Shown here: positions 43,138 through 51,823 of the stretch, piece after piece
Layout: every line of letters begins with the position of its first letter
Position numbering within the stretch: position 1 is the first letter of the stretch
Origin: Streptomyces sp. DH41
GTDB lineage: Bacteria > Actinomycetota > Actinomycetes > Streptomycetales > Streptomycetaceae
Direction: 5' to 3'
Assembly: GCF_029813785.1 (NCBI RefSeq)
Contig: NZ_JARVKY010000023.1
Location: 62,001-126,000 of the forward strand
DNA: 64,000 nt
Translations under genes and position numbers: made by a program
The notes under the pieces: generated by a model
What the model was told of the DNA's origin: nothing
The model's input: the letters and a program-made list of their open reading frames with translations, nothing else
The model's database searches: none

Positions 43138-44661
43138 TTGCCATGCTCGCGACGAACGGTCCCGGAAGTTCCGGCCCGGCCGCACCACTCAGCGTCCCGA
43201 AAGGCGGTCCATGCCCCCGATCTCCCACCCGGTGCCCGGCGCCCCGCGTTTTCCCATGGAGGCCTGACCTGTGCGCGGACGACGACCCGACGACCGTTGC
43301 CCGCCGCCCGGACCCGTCCCCGGGCCCGCGACGTCGGAGGTCGCCAAGGACGGGCCGCCACGTCCCCGTGGGTCTCCGAGCCCCCGCCGAACCCGACCCG
43401 GCGCCGGCCCCGCCGGGCCCTCGTGCTCGCCGCCGTCACCGCGCTGCTCGCCGTCGGCATTCCCACGGGCATCAGCCTGAGCACGTCCTCCACGGACGGC
43501 GGCGACGGCCGGACCCGGGCACCGGCCACCGGAGAGACCTCCGCGGCCCCCGACTCGTACACACTCGGTGTCGCGTACGCGTGGGGGGACGACGAGGAAG
43601 GCCGGGTACCGCGGATACGGGCCCAGGTCGTCGAGGCCGCGCTGGAGGAGGCCGAGCGGCGGGCTCGGCGTGCGCTGCCCGTGAACGTCGTCCCGGTCCA
43701 GGACTACGGGCAGACGCCCGCGGTGAAGCTGATGGAGCAGCACCCGGACATGATCGCCCTCATCGGCGACGTCGACGCGGGCTTCGCGGGCGCCGAAGCC
43801 GACTGGTCGCAGGAGATGGCCGTGGTGAACACCTGCGATGCCGGCGGCGACCCCGGCTACGACTTCGCCCTCCCCGCGACCGAGTTCGAGGTGGGGCGCC
43901 AAGCGGGCCGGTACCTCGCGGGGGCGTACGACGTCGACGAGGTCGTCGACGCGTCGGAGTCCTACTGGGACACGGACACCGACGAGGACAGTTTCGGTCA
44001 CGGCCTGCGCGCGGCCGGGCTCACCGCGCTGCCGCTGCCCGCGCAGAAGAGCACCGGCGACATGGGCAGCATCGGGATCGCGAGGGACCTGGACGCGGCC
44101 CGGCCGGACGCGGTGTCCGTGGCCGATCTGCGCGCCGGAGGCGAGGAGGAGATCGTACCGGTCGTGCGGAAGCGCGGCACGCTGATCGCCGTCCACGCGA
44201 ACTACGCGTCGGCCTGCGACGTCACCGATCAACACAGGATGTTCGCCAGGCAGGAGAAGCAGCTGCCGGACGGCAGCCTCCGCTTCCGTGCCTTCCACGA
44301 CGAGCGGCAGAAGCCCGACTGCGCGACGTTCCCCCGGCTGTGCACCGTGTCGCCCCGCCTCGCGGGACTGCTGAAGTACCGGGGAACGGCCGAGCTGTAC
44401 GACGCCACCCTGGCCGTCGCCGCAGGCATCGACCAGGTGCTCGGTGACGGCGGGCGGCCCTCCTCGGACACGGCGCGCGAGCGACTGCGAGCCACCCTCG
44501 AAACGGTCGAGAGCGACGGGCTCCTCGGGCACTACGCCTTCGAGAAGCACCAGGCGCAGGGCCGTCCCGTGTGGGTCGACCGGCTGGAGCATGGTGAGTG
44601 GCGGCAGCTGGGGACGGTAGGACGGATCACGGGCGCGGAGCCGAAGTCCCCGCCCGCGTGA
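43138..44661 (+). CDS. Membrane-anchored periplasmic-binding-like hypothetical protein
   Basis: Up to 507 residues; the true start is unclear because the first 80 codons are Arg/Pro-rich and poorly ordered. A hydrophobic anchor (ALVLAAVTALLAVGIPTGI, about 95-113) precedes an extracytoplasmic domain. It reads like a type I periplasmic-binding fold: YTLGVAYAW, HPDMIALIGDVDAGFAGAEA, then ELYDATLAVAAGIDQVL near the end, with four Cys (CDAGG, ACDVT, DCATF, LCTVS). No transporter genes adjoin it, so sensing or binding rather than uptake. Family not named. Confidence 0.6.
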   Translation: MPCSRRTVPEVPARPHHSASRKAVHAPDLPPGARRPAFSHGGLTCARTTTRRPLPAARTRPRARDVGGRQGRAATSPWVSEPPPNPTRRRPRRALVLAAVTALLAVGIPTGISLSTSSTDGGDGRTRAPATGETSAAPDSYTLGVAYAWGDDEEGRVPRIRAQVVEAALEEAERRARRALPVNVVPVQDYGQTPAVKLMEQHPDMIALIGDVDAGFAGAEADWSQEMAVVNTCDAGGDPGYDFALPATEFEVGRQAGRYLAGAYDVDEVVDASESYWDTDTDEDSFGHGLRAAGLTALPLPAQKSTGDMGSIGIARDLDAARPDAVSVADLRAGGEEEIVPVVRKRGTLIAVHANYASACDVTDQHRMFARQEKQLPDGSLRFRAFHDERQKPDCATFPRLCTVSPRLAGLLKYRGTAELYDATLAVAAGIDQVLGDGGRPSSDTARERLRATLETVESDGLLGHYAFEKHQAQGRPVWVDRLEHGEWRQLGTVGRITGAEPKSPPA

Positions 44662-44671
44662 CCTCGGAGAG

Positions 44672-45003
44672 GGGCCGGACGCCGGTCGGCGGACGCCGGT
44701 CGGCGGACGCCGGTCCGCCGGGCGCCCGGTCGGCGGACGCCGGTCGGCGGTCGCCCGGTCGGCGGACGCCCGGTCGGCGGACGCCGGTCCGCCGGGCGCC
44801 CGGTCGGCGGACGCCGGTCGGCGGTCGCCCGGTCGGCGGACGCCGGTCGGCGGTCGCCCGGTCGCCGGAAGCCCGGTCGGCGGACGCCGACCCGCCGGAC
44901 GCCGGACGCCCGGTCGCCGGAAGCCCGGTCGGCGGACGCCGGCCCGCCGGACGCCCGGTCGGCGGACGCCGACCCGCCGGACGCCCGGTCGGCGGACGCC
45001 CCG
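44672..45003. repeat. Long GC-rich tandem repeat (cggtcggcggacgc units)
   Basis: About 330 bp built almost entirely from 14-15-base units such as cggtcggcggacgc, cggtcggcggtcgcc and cggtccgccgggcgcc, arranged in partly repeated higher-order blocks. It lies between convergent genes and ends at the histidine kinase stop. Open in several frames but not credible as coding. Confidence 0.9.
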
Positions 45004-45007
45004 CCGC

Positions 45008-46453
45008 TCAGTCCCCCGGTGCGTCGCCGAGCGGCTCGTCCTCCGCGGCCGCCCCCACCACCGTGAACCCGATCACCGACCCGCCCCCGTCCCGCCGGTA
45101 CGCGAACGGCGCTCCCCCGTGTGCCAGCGCCACCTCGCGCACGATGGACAGGCCCAGGCCCGAGCCGGGCCGGGAACGGGCGTCGGCGGCGCGGTAGAAG
45201 CGGTCGAAGACACGGGCCAGGTCGGCGTCACGGATGCCGGGGCCCCGGTCGAGGACCTCGACGCGGACCGTCCCCGGCAGGGCGCGCCCGACGACGACGA
45301 CCTCGATGGGACCGGTGCCGTCGGGGTCGAACTTCGCGGCGTTCTCGACCAGGTTGGAGATCGCGCGGGTCAGCATGGCGGGCCGGCCCTCCGCCGTCGT
45401 CGTCCCGCCGCCGGCGCGTACGTGGATCTCCCGCCCGGTACGGCGCCGGGCCACGGCCGCCACGTCGTCCGCGATCCGCGCCACGTCGACCGGCTGCGGG
45501 GGCTCCCCGGCCCACTGGCCGGCCGCGAGCTCGACCAGTTCGTTGACCAGGTCGGTCAGCTCGCGGGCCTCCTGCCCGAGGTCCGCGACCAGTTCCTCGC
45601 GGGCGGCGGGCGGGAGTTCGTCGATACGGCGCAGCAGCGAGATGTTCGTCCGCAGCGAGGTGAGCGGCGTCCGCAGCTCGTGGCCCGCGTCCTGGACCAG
45701 GCGCCGCTGGTCCTCCTCCGACTGGGCGAGACGGCCCAGCATCAGGTCGAAGGCACGGCCGAGGCGGCCCACCTCGTCGGGGCCGGTGACCGGGACCTGG
45801 ATGCCGAGCCGCCGGGTGCGGGCGACGTTCTCGGCGGCGGAGGTGAGGACCACCAGGCGCCGGGTGATGCGCCGGGCCAGCCACCAGCCGAACAGCCCGG
45901 CGCCCGTCACCACCGCGCCCATCAGGACCAGCGTCCGCCGCTGCAGCGCCCGCAGCAGGTCCTCCGTGTCGCTGAACTCCTGCGCCACCTGCACCGCGCC
46001 CCGGCCGCCGCCGAGGGCGACGGTCGCGACCCGGAAGACGTCGTGGCCGACGTCGACGTCCTCGTGCTCGACCATCCGCCCGGCGGTGTCGGCACCCGCG
46101 GCCCGCCGGTCGGCGTCGGTGACCGGCAGCCGCGGACCGGCCGGGTCGAAGATCCCGCCGTCCGGGCCGAGGACCTGTACGTCGGTGCGGGCCGGGCGCA
46201 CGATGTCGTGGCCGCGCGCGGACGAGGAGAAGTCGACCGGCGACAACCGCTGCAGCCGCACCTCGGCCCGCAGGTCCTGCACGACCTGGTCGAAGACGGA
46301 CTCCTGGTCCACCCGGACCAGCCGGGCCGCGGCACTGTACGACAGCACCCCGACGACGAGCGTGACCGCGGCGGTGACCGTCGCGAACGACACCGCGAAC
46401 GTCGTCCGCAGCGACAGCAGCCGGGGCCGGCGCCCGAGCGGGGAGGGGCCCAC
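45008..46453 (-). CDS. Sensor histidine kinase (MprB/TcrY type)
   Basis: 481 residues. TM1 about 18-45, an extracytoplasmic loop of about 46-172, TM2 about 173-192, HAMP about 193-245. HisKA has phospho-acceptor His258 (DAGHELRTPLTSLR), and HATPase_c has N-box ISNLVENAAKFD, DRGPGI and GSGLGLSIV. GTG start at 46453 directly follows the response-regulator stop at 46454-46456. Phosphorylates the partner regulator. The loop gives no hint of the stimulus. Confidence 0.93.
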   Translation of the reverse strand: MGPSPLGRRPRLLSLRTTFAVSFATVTAAVTLVVGVLSYSAAARLVRVDQESVFDQVVQDLRAEVRLQRLSPVDFSSSARGHDIVRPARTDVQVLGPDGGIFDPAGPRLPVTDADRRAAGADTAGRMVEHEDVDVGHDVFRVATVALGGGRGAVQVAQEFSDTEDLLRALQRRTLVLMGAVVTGAGLFGWWLARRITRRLVVLTSAAENVARTRRLGIQVPVTGPDEVGRLGRAFDLMLGRLAQSEEDQRRLVQDAGHELRTPLTSLRTNISLLRRIDELPPAAREELVADLGQEARELTDLVNELVELAAGQWAGEPPQPVDVARIADDVAAVARRRTGREIHVRAGGGTTTAEGRPAMLTRAISNLVENAAKFDPDGTGPIEVVVVGRALPGTVRVEVLDRGPGIRDADLARVFDRFYRAADARSRPGSGLGLSIVREVALAHGGAPFAYRRDGGGSVIGFTVVGAAAEDEPLGDAPGD

Positions 46454-47242
46454 TCAGTCCTCCCGCAGCACGTAACCCACCCCGCGCACGGTCTGGATCA
46501 GCTGCGGCGCCCCCGGCCGGTCGAGTTTGCGGCGCAGGTAGCCGACGTAGACGGCGAGGTTCTTGGAGCCGGGTCCGAAGTCGTAGCCCCAGATGCGGTC
46601 GTAGATGGTGGAGTGGTCGAGCACGATGCCCGCGTTGCGGACCAGCAGCTCCAGCAGTCCGAACTCGGTGCGGGTCAGCTCCAGCTCATGCCCGTCCCGC
46701 CAGGCGCGGCGGGCCCGGGGGTCCATGCGCAGCCCGGCCGCCACCAGGTACCGGCCGTCCTGCGGCTCCCCCGGCTTTCCCGGCTTCCCCGGCTCTTCCG
46801 GCTCGGGGGCGGGCGGCACGTCCGCCGACGGGGAGGCGGTGTCCGGAGCCGCCTCCGCACTGCCGCTCGCATGGCCACCCGTACGACGCAGCAGGGCGCG
46901 CAGCCGGGCGAAGACCTCCTCGACGTCGAAGGGCTTCACCACGTAGTCGTCGGCGCCCGCGTCCAGGCCCGCGATGCGCTCGGCGGTCTCCACCAGCGCC
47001 GTCAGTATCAGGATCGGCGTGGAATCGCCCTCCGCGCGCAGCGCCCGGCAGACCTGGAGACCGTCCATGCCCGGCATCATCACGTCCAGCACGAGGACGT
47101 CCGGCCGGCCGCGGTGGGCCTCGGCCAGCGCATCGACGCCGTCCGCGACCGCGGTGACCCGGTACCCCTCCAGGGTGAGGGCGCGCTCCAGGGCGTGCCG
47201 GATGGCGCGGTCGTCTTCGGCGAGCAGAACAGTCCGGGGCAC
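46454..47242 (-). CDS. OmpR-family response regulator
   Basis: 262 residues. Receiver domain 1-120 with phospho-acceptor Asp53 (VLVLDVMMPGMDG), Thr and Lys of the switch (ILTAL, VVKPFD). An unusually long Pro/Glu/Gly linker spans about 125-160 (EPEEPGKPGKPGEPQ). The winged-helix domain ends GVGYVLRED. The linker is longer than in most OmpR regulators. GTG start at 47242. Operon with the downstream kinase. Confidence 0.93.
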   Translation of the reverse strand: MPRTVLLAEDDRAIRHALERALTLEGYRVTAVADGVDALAEAHRGRPDVLVLDVMMPGMDGLQVCRALRAEGDSTPILILTALVETAERIAGLDAGADDYVVKPFDVEEVFARLRALLRRTGGHASGSAEAAPDTASPSADVPPAPEPEEPGKPGKPGEPQDGRYLVAAGLRMDPRARRAWRDGHELELTRTEFGLLELLVRNAGIVLDHSTIYDRIWGYDFGPGSKNLAVYVGYLRRKLDRPGAPQLIQTVRGVGYVLRED

Positions 47243-47303
47243 GCGTCCAGTCTGCCAAGGCCAGGGGCCCCGCGACCGGACGACCGGGCTTCTTACCGAA
47301 CTC

Positions 47304-47954
47304 TCACCCGGCGGGCCGCAGCGCGGCGAGCCGCTCCTCGAACGGCACGATCTCGTCGGCGTCCGCGCCCGGCCTGCCGCCCCGCTCCACGCCGGGCTTC
47401 CCACCCCGCTCCACGCCCGGCTCGGCGGCCGTCGACAGCCTGGCCGTCAGCGCCGCCAGCTCCCCGGCCGCCCGCTCGATCCGTCCGTCCAGTCCCCCGG
47501 CGCCCCAGTCCTCCGAGGCGGCGTAGACGCCGGTCGGTACGACGACGGCCTTCAGGTACGCGAAGAGCGGACGCATGGCGTGCTCCAGGACGAGCGAGTG
47601 CCGGGCCGTACCGCCGGTCGCGCCCATCAGCACCGGCTTTCCGGCGAGGGCGTCCGCGTCGGTCACGCTCAGCGCGTCGAAGAACGACTTGAACAGCCCG
47701 CTGTACGACGCCGAGAAGACGGGCGTGACGACGATCAGGCCGTCGGCCGCCGCCACCGACTCGAAGGCGGCGGACAGGTTCCGCCCCGGGAAGCCGTTGG
47801 TGAAGGTGTGCGCGATCTCCACGGCGAGGTCGCGTACCTCGACCACCTGGACCTCGGCCGGGGTCCGCTCGGCGGTGGCGGCGGCCAGGCGGTCGGCGAG
47901 CAGCCGGGTGGAGGACGGGACGCCCAGTCCCGCCGAGACGACGACGAGCTTCAT
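47304..47954 (-). CDS. NADPH-dependent FMN reductase (CE1759 family)
   Basis: 216 residues, flavodoxin-like fold. GLGVPSSTRLLADRLA (about 10-25) is the FMN phosphate loop, and TPVFSASYSGLFKSFFDAL (about 77-95) the flavin region. Supplies reduced flavin to the LLM monooxygenase whose gene overlaps it by 4 bp. A small Gly/Arg repeat (PGVERGGKPGVERGG) sits near the C-terminus. Confidence 0.9.
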   Translation of the reverse strand: MKLVVVSAGLGVPSSTRLLADRLAAATAERTPAEVQVVEVRDLAVEIAHTFTNGFPGRNLSAAFESVAAADGLIVVTPVFSASYSGLFKSFFDALSVTDADALAGKPVLMGATGGTARHSLVLEHAMRPLFAYLKAVVVPTGVYAASEDWGAGGLDGRIERAAGELAALTARLSTAAEPGVERGGKPGVERGGRPGADADEIVPFEERLAALRPAG

Positions 47955-49051
47955 ACCCGTACTCCTTCCTCGGCCGCGTCCCCACGGGTGGCCAGCAGGG
48001 ACGCGTGGGTCGGCGCGTCCGGCACGCTCGCCGGACGGTTCTTGGCGAACTCCTCGCGCAGCACCGGCACGACCTCCTCGCCGAGCAGGTCGAGCTGCTC
48101 CAGCACGGTCTTCAGGGGCAGCCCGGCGTGGTCCATCAGGAACAGCTGGCGCTGGTAGTCACCGGCGTACTCGCGGAAGGCCAGCGTCTTCTCGATCACC
48201 TGCTGCGGCGAGCCGACCGTCAGCGGCGTCTGCTCGGTGAAGTCCTCCAGCGACGGCCCGTGCCCGTAGACCGGGGCGACGTCGAAGTACGGGCGGAACT
48301 CGCGCACCGCGTCCTGCGAGTTCCTCCGCATGAACACCTGGCCGCCGAGACCGACGATCGCCTGCTCGGGGGTGCCGTGGCCGTAGTGGGCGTAGCGGGC
48401 CCGGTAGAGCTCGACCATGCGCTTGGTGTGGTCGGCGGGCCAGAAGATGTTGTTGTGGAAGAAGCCGTCGCCGTAGTACGCGGCCTGCTCGGCGATCTCC
48501 GGCGAGCGGATCGACCCGTGCCAGACGAACGGCGCGACGCCGTCCAGCGGCCGGGGCGTGGACGTGAAGCCCTGGAGCGGCGTACGGAACCGGCCCTCCC
48601 AGTTCACGACGTCCTCGCGCCACAGGCGGTGCAGCAGGGCGTAGTTCTCGACGGCGAGGTTGATGCCCTCGCGGATGTCCTTGCCGAACCACGGGTAGAC
48701 CGGCCCGGTGTTGCCGCGCCCCATCATCAGGTCCATCCGGCCGTCGGCCAGGTGCTGGAGCATCGCGAAGTCCTCCGCGATCTTCACCGGGTCGTTGGTG
48801 GTGATGAGGGTGGTGGAGGTGGAGAGGATCAGCCGCTCGGTGCGCGCCGCGATGTAGCCGAGCATCGTGGTCGGCGAGGACGGCACGAAGGGCGGGTTGT
48901 GGTGCTCGCCGGTGGCGAAGACGTCGAGCCCGACCTCCTCGGCCTTCAGCGCGATGGCGACCATGGCCTTGATGCGCTCACGCTCGGTCGGCGTACGCCC
49001 CGTGGTCGGGTCCGGCGTGACGTCGCCGACGGTGAAGATGCCGAACTGCAT
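47951..49051 (-). CDS. LLM-class flavin-dependent monooxygenase (CE1758 family)
   Basis: 366 residues, luciferase-like TIM barrel. MQFGIFTVGD, VFATGEHHNPPFVPSSPTT (about 45-63) and RMDLMMGRGNTGPVYPWFG (about 106-124) match the CE1758 subgroup, which is always paired with a CE1759-type FMN reductase, as here. It would oxidise an unknown organic substrate using FMNH2 and O2. A palindrome lies 20 bp upstream of the start. Confidence 0.92.
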   Translation of the reverse strand: MQFGIFTVGDVTPDPTTGRTPTERERIKAMVAIALKAEEVGLDVFATGEHHNPPFVPSSPTTMLGYIAARTERLILSTSTTLITTNDPVKIAEDFAMLQHLADGRMDLMMGRGNTGPVYPWFGKDIREGINLAVENYALLHRLWREDVVNWEGRFRTPLQGFTSTPRPLDGVAPFVWHGSIRSPEIAEQAAYYGDGFFHNNIFWPADHTKRMVELYRARYAHYGHGTPEQAIVGLGGQVFMRRNSQDAVREFRPYFDVAPVYGHGPSLEDFTEQTPLTVGSPQQVIEKTLAFREYAGDYQRQLFLMDHAGLPLKTVLEQLDLLGEEVVPVLREEFAKNRPASVPDAPTHASLLATRGDAAEEGVRV

Positions 49052-49071
49052 GGTCGCTCAACCTCCGATTT

Positions 49072-49085
49072 GTTGACGGTTCAAC
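49072..49085. promoter_or_regulatory. Imperfect palindrome GTTGA-cggt-TCAAC before the LLM gene
   Basis: GTTGA (49072-49076) and TCAAC (49081-49085) are perfect 5-bp arms in an AT-richer island (atttgttgacggttcaacta). Resembles a MarR-type site; no regulator gene adjoins. Confidence 0.45.
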
Positions 49086-49232
49086 TATACCCGCCAACGG
49101 CTGACCCCCGGAGGTTATTCCGGCCACGCCTTCGGCCCCCGCGCCCCGCTCCGGCGCCCGCGTTCCGCCCGCCCCCACGACCCGCCCCGGCCCCCGCGTT
49201 CCGCCCCTCCCCCGCCGTGCGAGGCTGCCCGC

Positions 49233-49571
49233 ATGCTCGTACTCCGCTCCGCCGCCCTCTTCGTCGTCGCCGCCCTCTTCGAGATCGGCGGGGCCTGGCT
49301 GGTCTGGCAGGGCGTACGCGAACAACGCGGCTGGCTGTGGGCCACCGGCGGCGTCCTCGCCCTCGGCGCCTACGGCTTCGTCGCCACCTTCCAGCCCGAC
49401 GCCCACTTCGGCCGGATCCTCGCCGCGTACGGCGGGATCTTCGTGGCCGGCTCGATCCTGTGGGGCATGGTCGCCGACGGCTACCGCCCGGACCGCTGGG
49501 ACATCACCGGGGCACTGGTCTGCCTCGCCGGGATGGCCGTGATCATGTGGGCACCCCGCAACGGCGGCTGA
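49233..49571 (+). CDS. ynfA: UPF0060 (YnfA) small membrane protein
   Basis: 112 residues, four membrane helices. FEIGGAWLVWQGVREQRGW (about 16-34) and YGGIFVAGSILWGMVADGYRP, then DRWDITGALVCLAGMAVIM, match the YnfA/UPF0060 family, a small-multidrug-resistance-like fold of uncertain transport role. 52 bp ahead of an SDR gene on the same strand. Confidence 0.93.
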   Translation: MLVLRSAALFVVAALFEIGGAWLVWQGVREQRGWLWATGGVLALGAYGFVATFQPDAHFGRILAAYGGIFVAGSILWGMVADGYRPDRWDITGALVCLAGMAVIMWAPRNGG

Positions 49572-49623
49572 CTACCCTGGGCGGCGACCGTTCGAAACCG
49601 TCCCTGACGCCCAGGAGCAGCCC

Positions 49624-50403
49624 ATGGCCACCGCAGCCGCCCCGTCCGCCGCCTCCCGCATCGCCGTCGTCACCGGTGCGAGCAGCGGCATCGGCGCCGC
49701 CACGGCCCGGCAGCTCGCCGCGGCCGGCTACCGCGTCGTCCTCACCGCCCGCCGCAAGGACCGCATCGAGGCGCTCGCGGAGGAGATCCAGGCGGCCGGC
49801 CACAAGGCGACGGCGTACCCCCTGGACGTCACCGACCGCGCGGCGGTCGACGAGTTCGCGACCGCCTTCAAGACCATCGGCGTCCTCGTCAACAACGCGG
49901 GCGGCGCACTCGGCGCCGACCCCGTGGCCACCGGCGACCCGGACGACTGGCGCCGCATGTACGAGACGAACGTCATCGGCACCCTCAACCTCACCCAGGC
50001 GCTCCTCCCCAGGCTGGAGGCGAGCGGCGACGGCACGATCGTCGTCGTCTCCTCGACCGCCGGCCTCTCCACCTACGAGGGCGGCGCGGGCTACGTCGCC
50101 GCCAAGCACGGCGAACACGTCCTCGCCGAGACGCTCCGCCTGGAGATCGTCGGCCGCCCGGTCCGCGTCGTCGAGATCGCGCCCGGCATGGTGAAGACCG
50201 ACGAATTCGCCCTGACCCGCTTCGGCGGCGACCAGGACAGGGCGGCCAAGGTCTACCAGGGCGTGACCGACCCCCTGACCGCCGACGACGTCGCCGACAC
50301 CATCACCTGGGCGGTCACCCGCCCCGCCCACGTCAACATCGACCTCCTGGTCGTCCGCCCCCGCGCCCAGGCGTCGAACACGAAGGTCCACCGGGAGGGC
50401 TGA
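49624..50403 (+). CDS. SDR-family NAD(P)-dependent oxidoreductase (YdfG-like)
   Basis: 259 residues. Rossmann TGASSGIGAATARQL (about 15-29), NNAGG (about 96), catalytic Ser in VVSSTAG and YxxxK in YVAAKHG (about 157-161: Tyr, Lys). Arg in TARRKD suggests NADPH preference. Classical SDR length; substrate probably a hydroxy acid or serine-like compound, as in YdfG, but unproven. Converges on rtcB with a shared hairpin over both stops. Confidence 0.92.
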   Translation: MATAAAPSAASRIAVVTGASSGIGAATARQLAAAGYRVVLTARRKDRIEALAEEIQAAGHKATAYPLDVTDRAAVDEFATAFKTIGVLVNNAGGALGADPVATGDPDDWRRMYETNVIGTLNLTQALLPRLEASGDGTIVVVSSTAGLSTYEGGAGYVAAKHGEHVLAETLRLEIVGRPVRVVEIAPGMVKTDEFALTRFGGDQDRAAKVYQGVTDPLTADDVADTITWAVTRPAHVNIDLLVVRPRAQASNTKVHREG

Positions 50404-50429
50404 CGCCGGACGGCGCCCCGGGCGTCAGC
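50399..50429. terminator. Hairpin covering both stop codons of convergent SDR and rtcB
   Basis: GCTGACGCC (50399-50407) and GGCGTCAGC (50421-50429) are exact reverse complements; each arm holds the stop codon of one of the two genes. Confidence 0.65.
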
Positions 50430-51618
50430 CCTTCACGCAGACGACCTGCTTCAGCTTCGCCACGACCTCCACCAGATCCCGCTGCTGGTCGATGACCTGC
50501 TCGATCGGCTTGTAGGCGCCCGGGATCTCGTCCACGACGCCCGAGTCCTTGCGGCACTCCACGCCACGCGTCTGCTCCTCCAGGTCCTTGGTGGAGAAGC
50601 GGCGCTTGGCGGCGTTGCGGCTCATGCGCCGGCCGGCGCCGTGGGAGGCGGAGTTGAAGGACTTGTCGTTGCCGAGGCCCTTGACGATGTACGAACCCGT
50701 GCCCATGGAACCGGGGATGATCCCGTAGTCCCCGGAACCCGCACGGATGGCGCCCTTCCGGGTCACCAGCAGGTCCATGCCCTCGTACCGCTCCTCCGCC
50801 ACGTAGTTGTGGTGGCAGGAGATCTCCTGCTCGAAGACGGGCTTGGCCTTCTTGAACTCCTTGCGGACCACGTCCTTCAGGAGCGCCATCATGATCGTGC
50901 GGTTGTACTTCGCGTACTCCTGCGCCCAGAACAGGTCGTTGCGGTACGCCGCCATCTGCGGGGCGTCCGCGACGAACACGGCGAGGTCGCGGTCGATCAG
51001 CCCCTGGTTGTGCGGGAGCTTCTGGGCGACGCCGATGTGGTGCTCGGCCAGTTCCTTGCCGATGTTGCGGGAACCGGAGTGAAGCATCAACCACACAGAA
51101 CCGGGCGTATCTGTGCACACTTCGACAAAATGATTTCCGGATCCAAGCGTTCCCATCTGCTTTTCGGCCCGCTCGTGACGGAACTTGACCGCTTCGGCCA
51201 CTCCGTCGAACCGCCCCCAGAAGTCGTCCCACCCGGCCGTCGCCAGCCCGTGGAAGCGCCCCGGCTCCACGGGACTGTCGTGCATCCCGCGCCCCACCGG
51301 GATCGCCTCCTCGACCTTCGAGCGCAGCCGCGACAGGTCGCCCGGCAGGTCGTTCGCCGTCAGGGACGTCTTCACCGCCGACATCCCGCAGCCGATGTCC
51401 ACGCCCACCGCCGCGGGGCACACGGCGCCTTGCATCGCGATGACCGACCCGACCGTCGCCCCCTTGCCGTAGTGCACGTCCGGCATGACCGCCAGGCCCT
51501 TGATCCACGGCAGGGTCGCGACGTTGCGCAGCTGCTGGAGCGCCACGTCCTCGACCGTCGCCGGGTCGGTCCACATCCGGATCGGCACCTTCGCGCCCGG
51601 TATCTCCACGTACGGCAT
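50425..51618 (-). CDS. rtcB: RNA ligase RtcB
   Basis: 397 residues. The metal/GTP-site residues are seen: VGVDIGCGM (Cys77), GSGNHFVE, HSGSRNIG, EISCHHNYV, and SHGAGRRMS with the guanylylated His. Seals RNA 2',3'-cyclic phosphate to 5'-OH in a GTP- and Mn-dependent reaction, in RNA repair or tRNA healing. No archease or rtcA/rtcR gene adjoins, so it is a stand-alone form. Confidence 0.96.
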   Translation of the reverse strand: MPYVEIPGAKVPIRMWTDPATVEDVALQQLRNVATLPWIKGLAVMPDVHYGKGATVGSVIAMQGAVCPAAVGVDIGCGMSAVKTSLTANDLPGDLSRLRSKVEEAIPVGRGMHDSPVEPGRFHGLATAGWDDFWGRFDGVAEAVKFRHERAEKQMGTLGSGNHFVEVCTDTPGSVWLMLHSGSRNIGKELAEHHIGVAQKLPHNQGLIDRDLAVFVADAPQMAAYRNDLFWAQEYAKYNRTIMMALLKDVVRKEFKKAKPVFEQEISCHHNYVAEERYEGMDLLVTRKGAIRAGSGDYGIIPGSMGTGSYIVKGLGNDKSFNSASHGAGRRMSRNAAKRRFSTKDLEEQTRGVECRKDSGVVDEIPGAYKPIEQVIDQQRDLVEVVAKLKQVVCVKG

Positions 51619-51823
51619 ATCGCCCTCATTCCCCCGGAAAACACACAGAAGTCTCGAAGCGCAAAACCGGCGCCAAGGTCAGCCAAAGGGACAACGGACC
51701 GGCGTTCACGGCAGCGCGTGCGATACACATTGTCTCCAGGGAGCGCCCCCGTACGGCAAGCGAATAACCAGCGGGGACACTGGAGTACCGACCACACGCC
51801 ACACCGGCGAGAGGAGCCGCACC

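Noticed and set aside
44672..45003. Open frames through the GC-rich repeat considered as a repetitive protein
   Set aside because: Open in several frames because the repeat lacks stop codons; no ribosome site and pure Arg/Pro/Ala/Gly composition.
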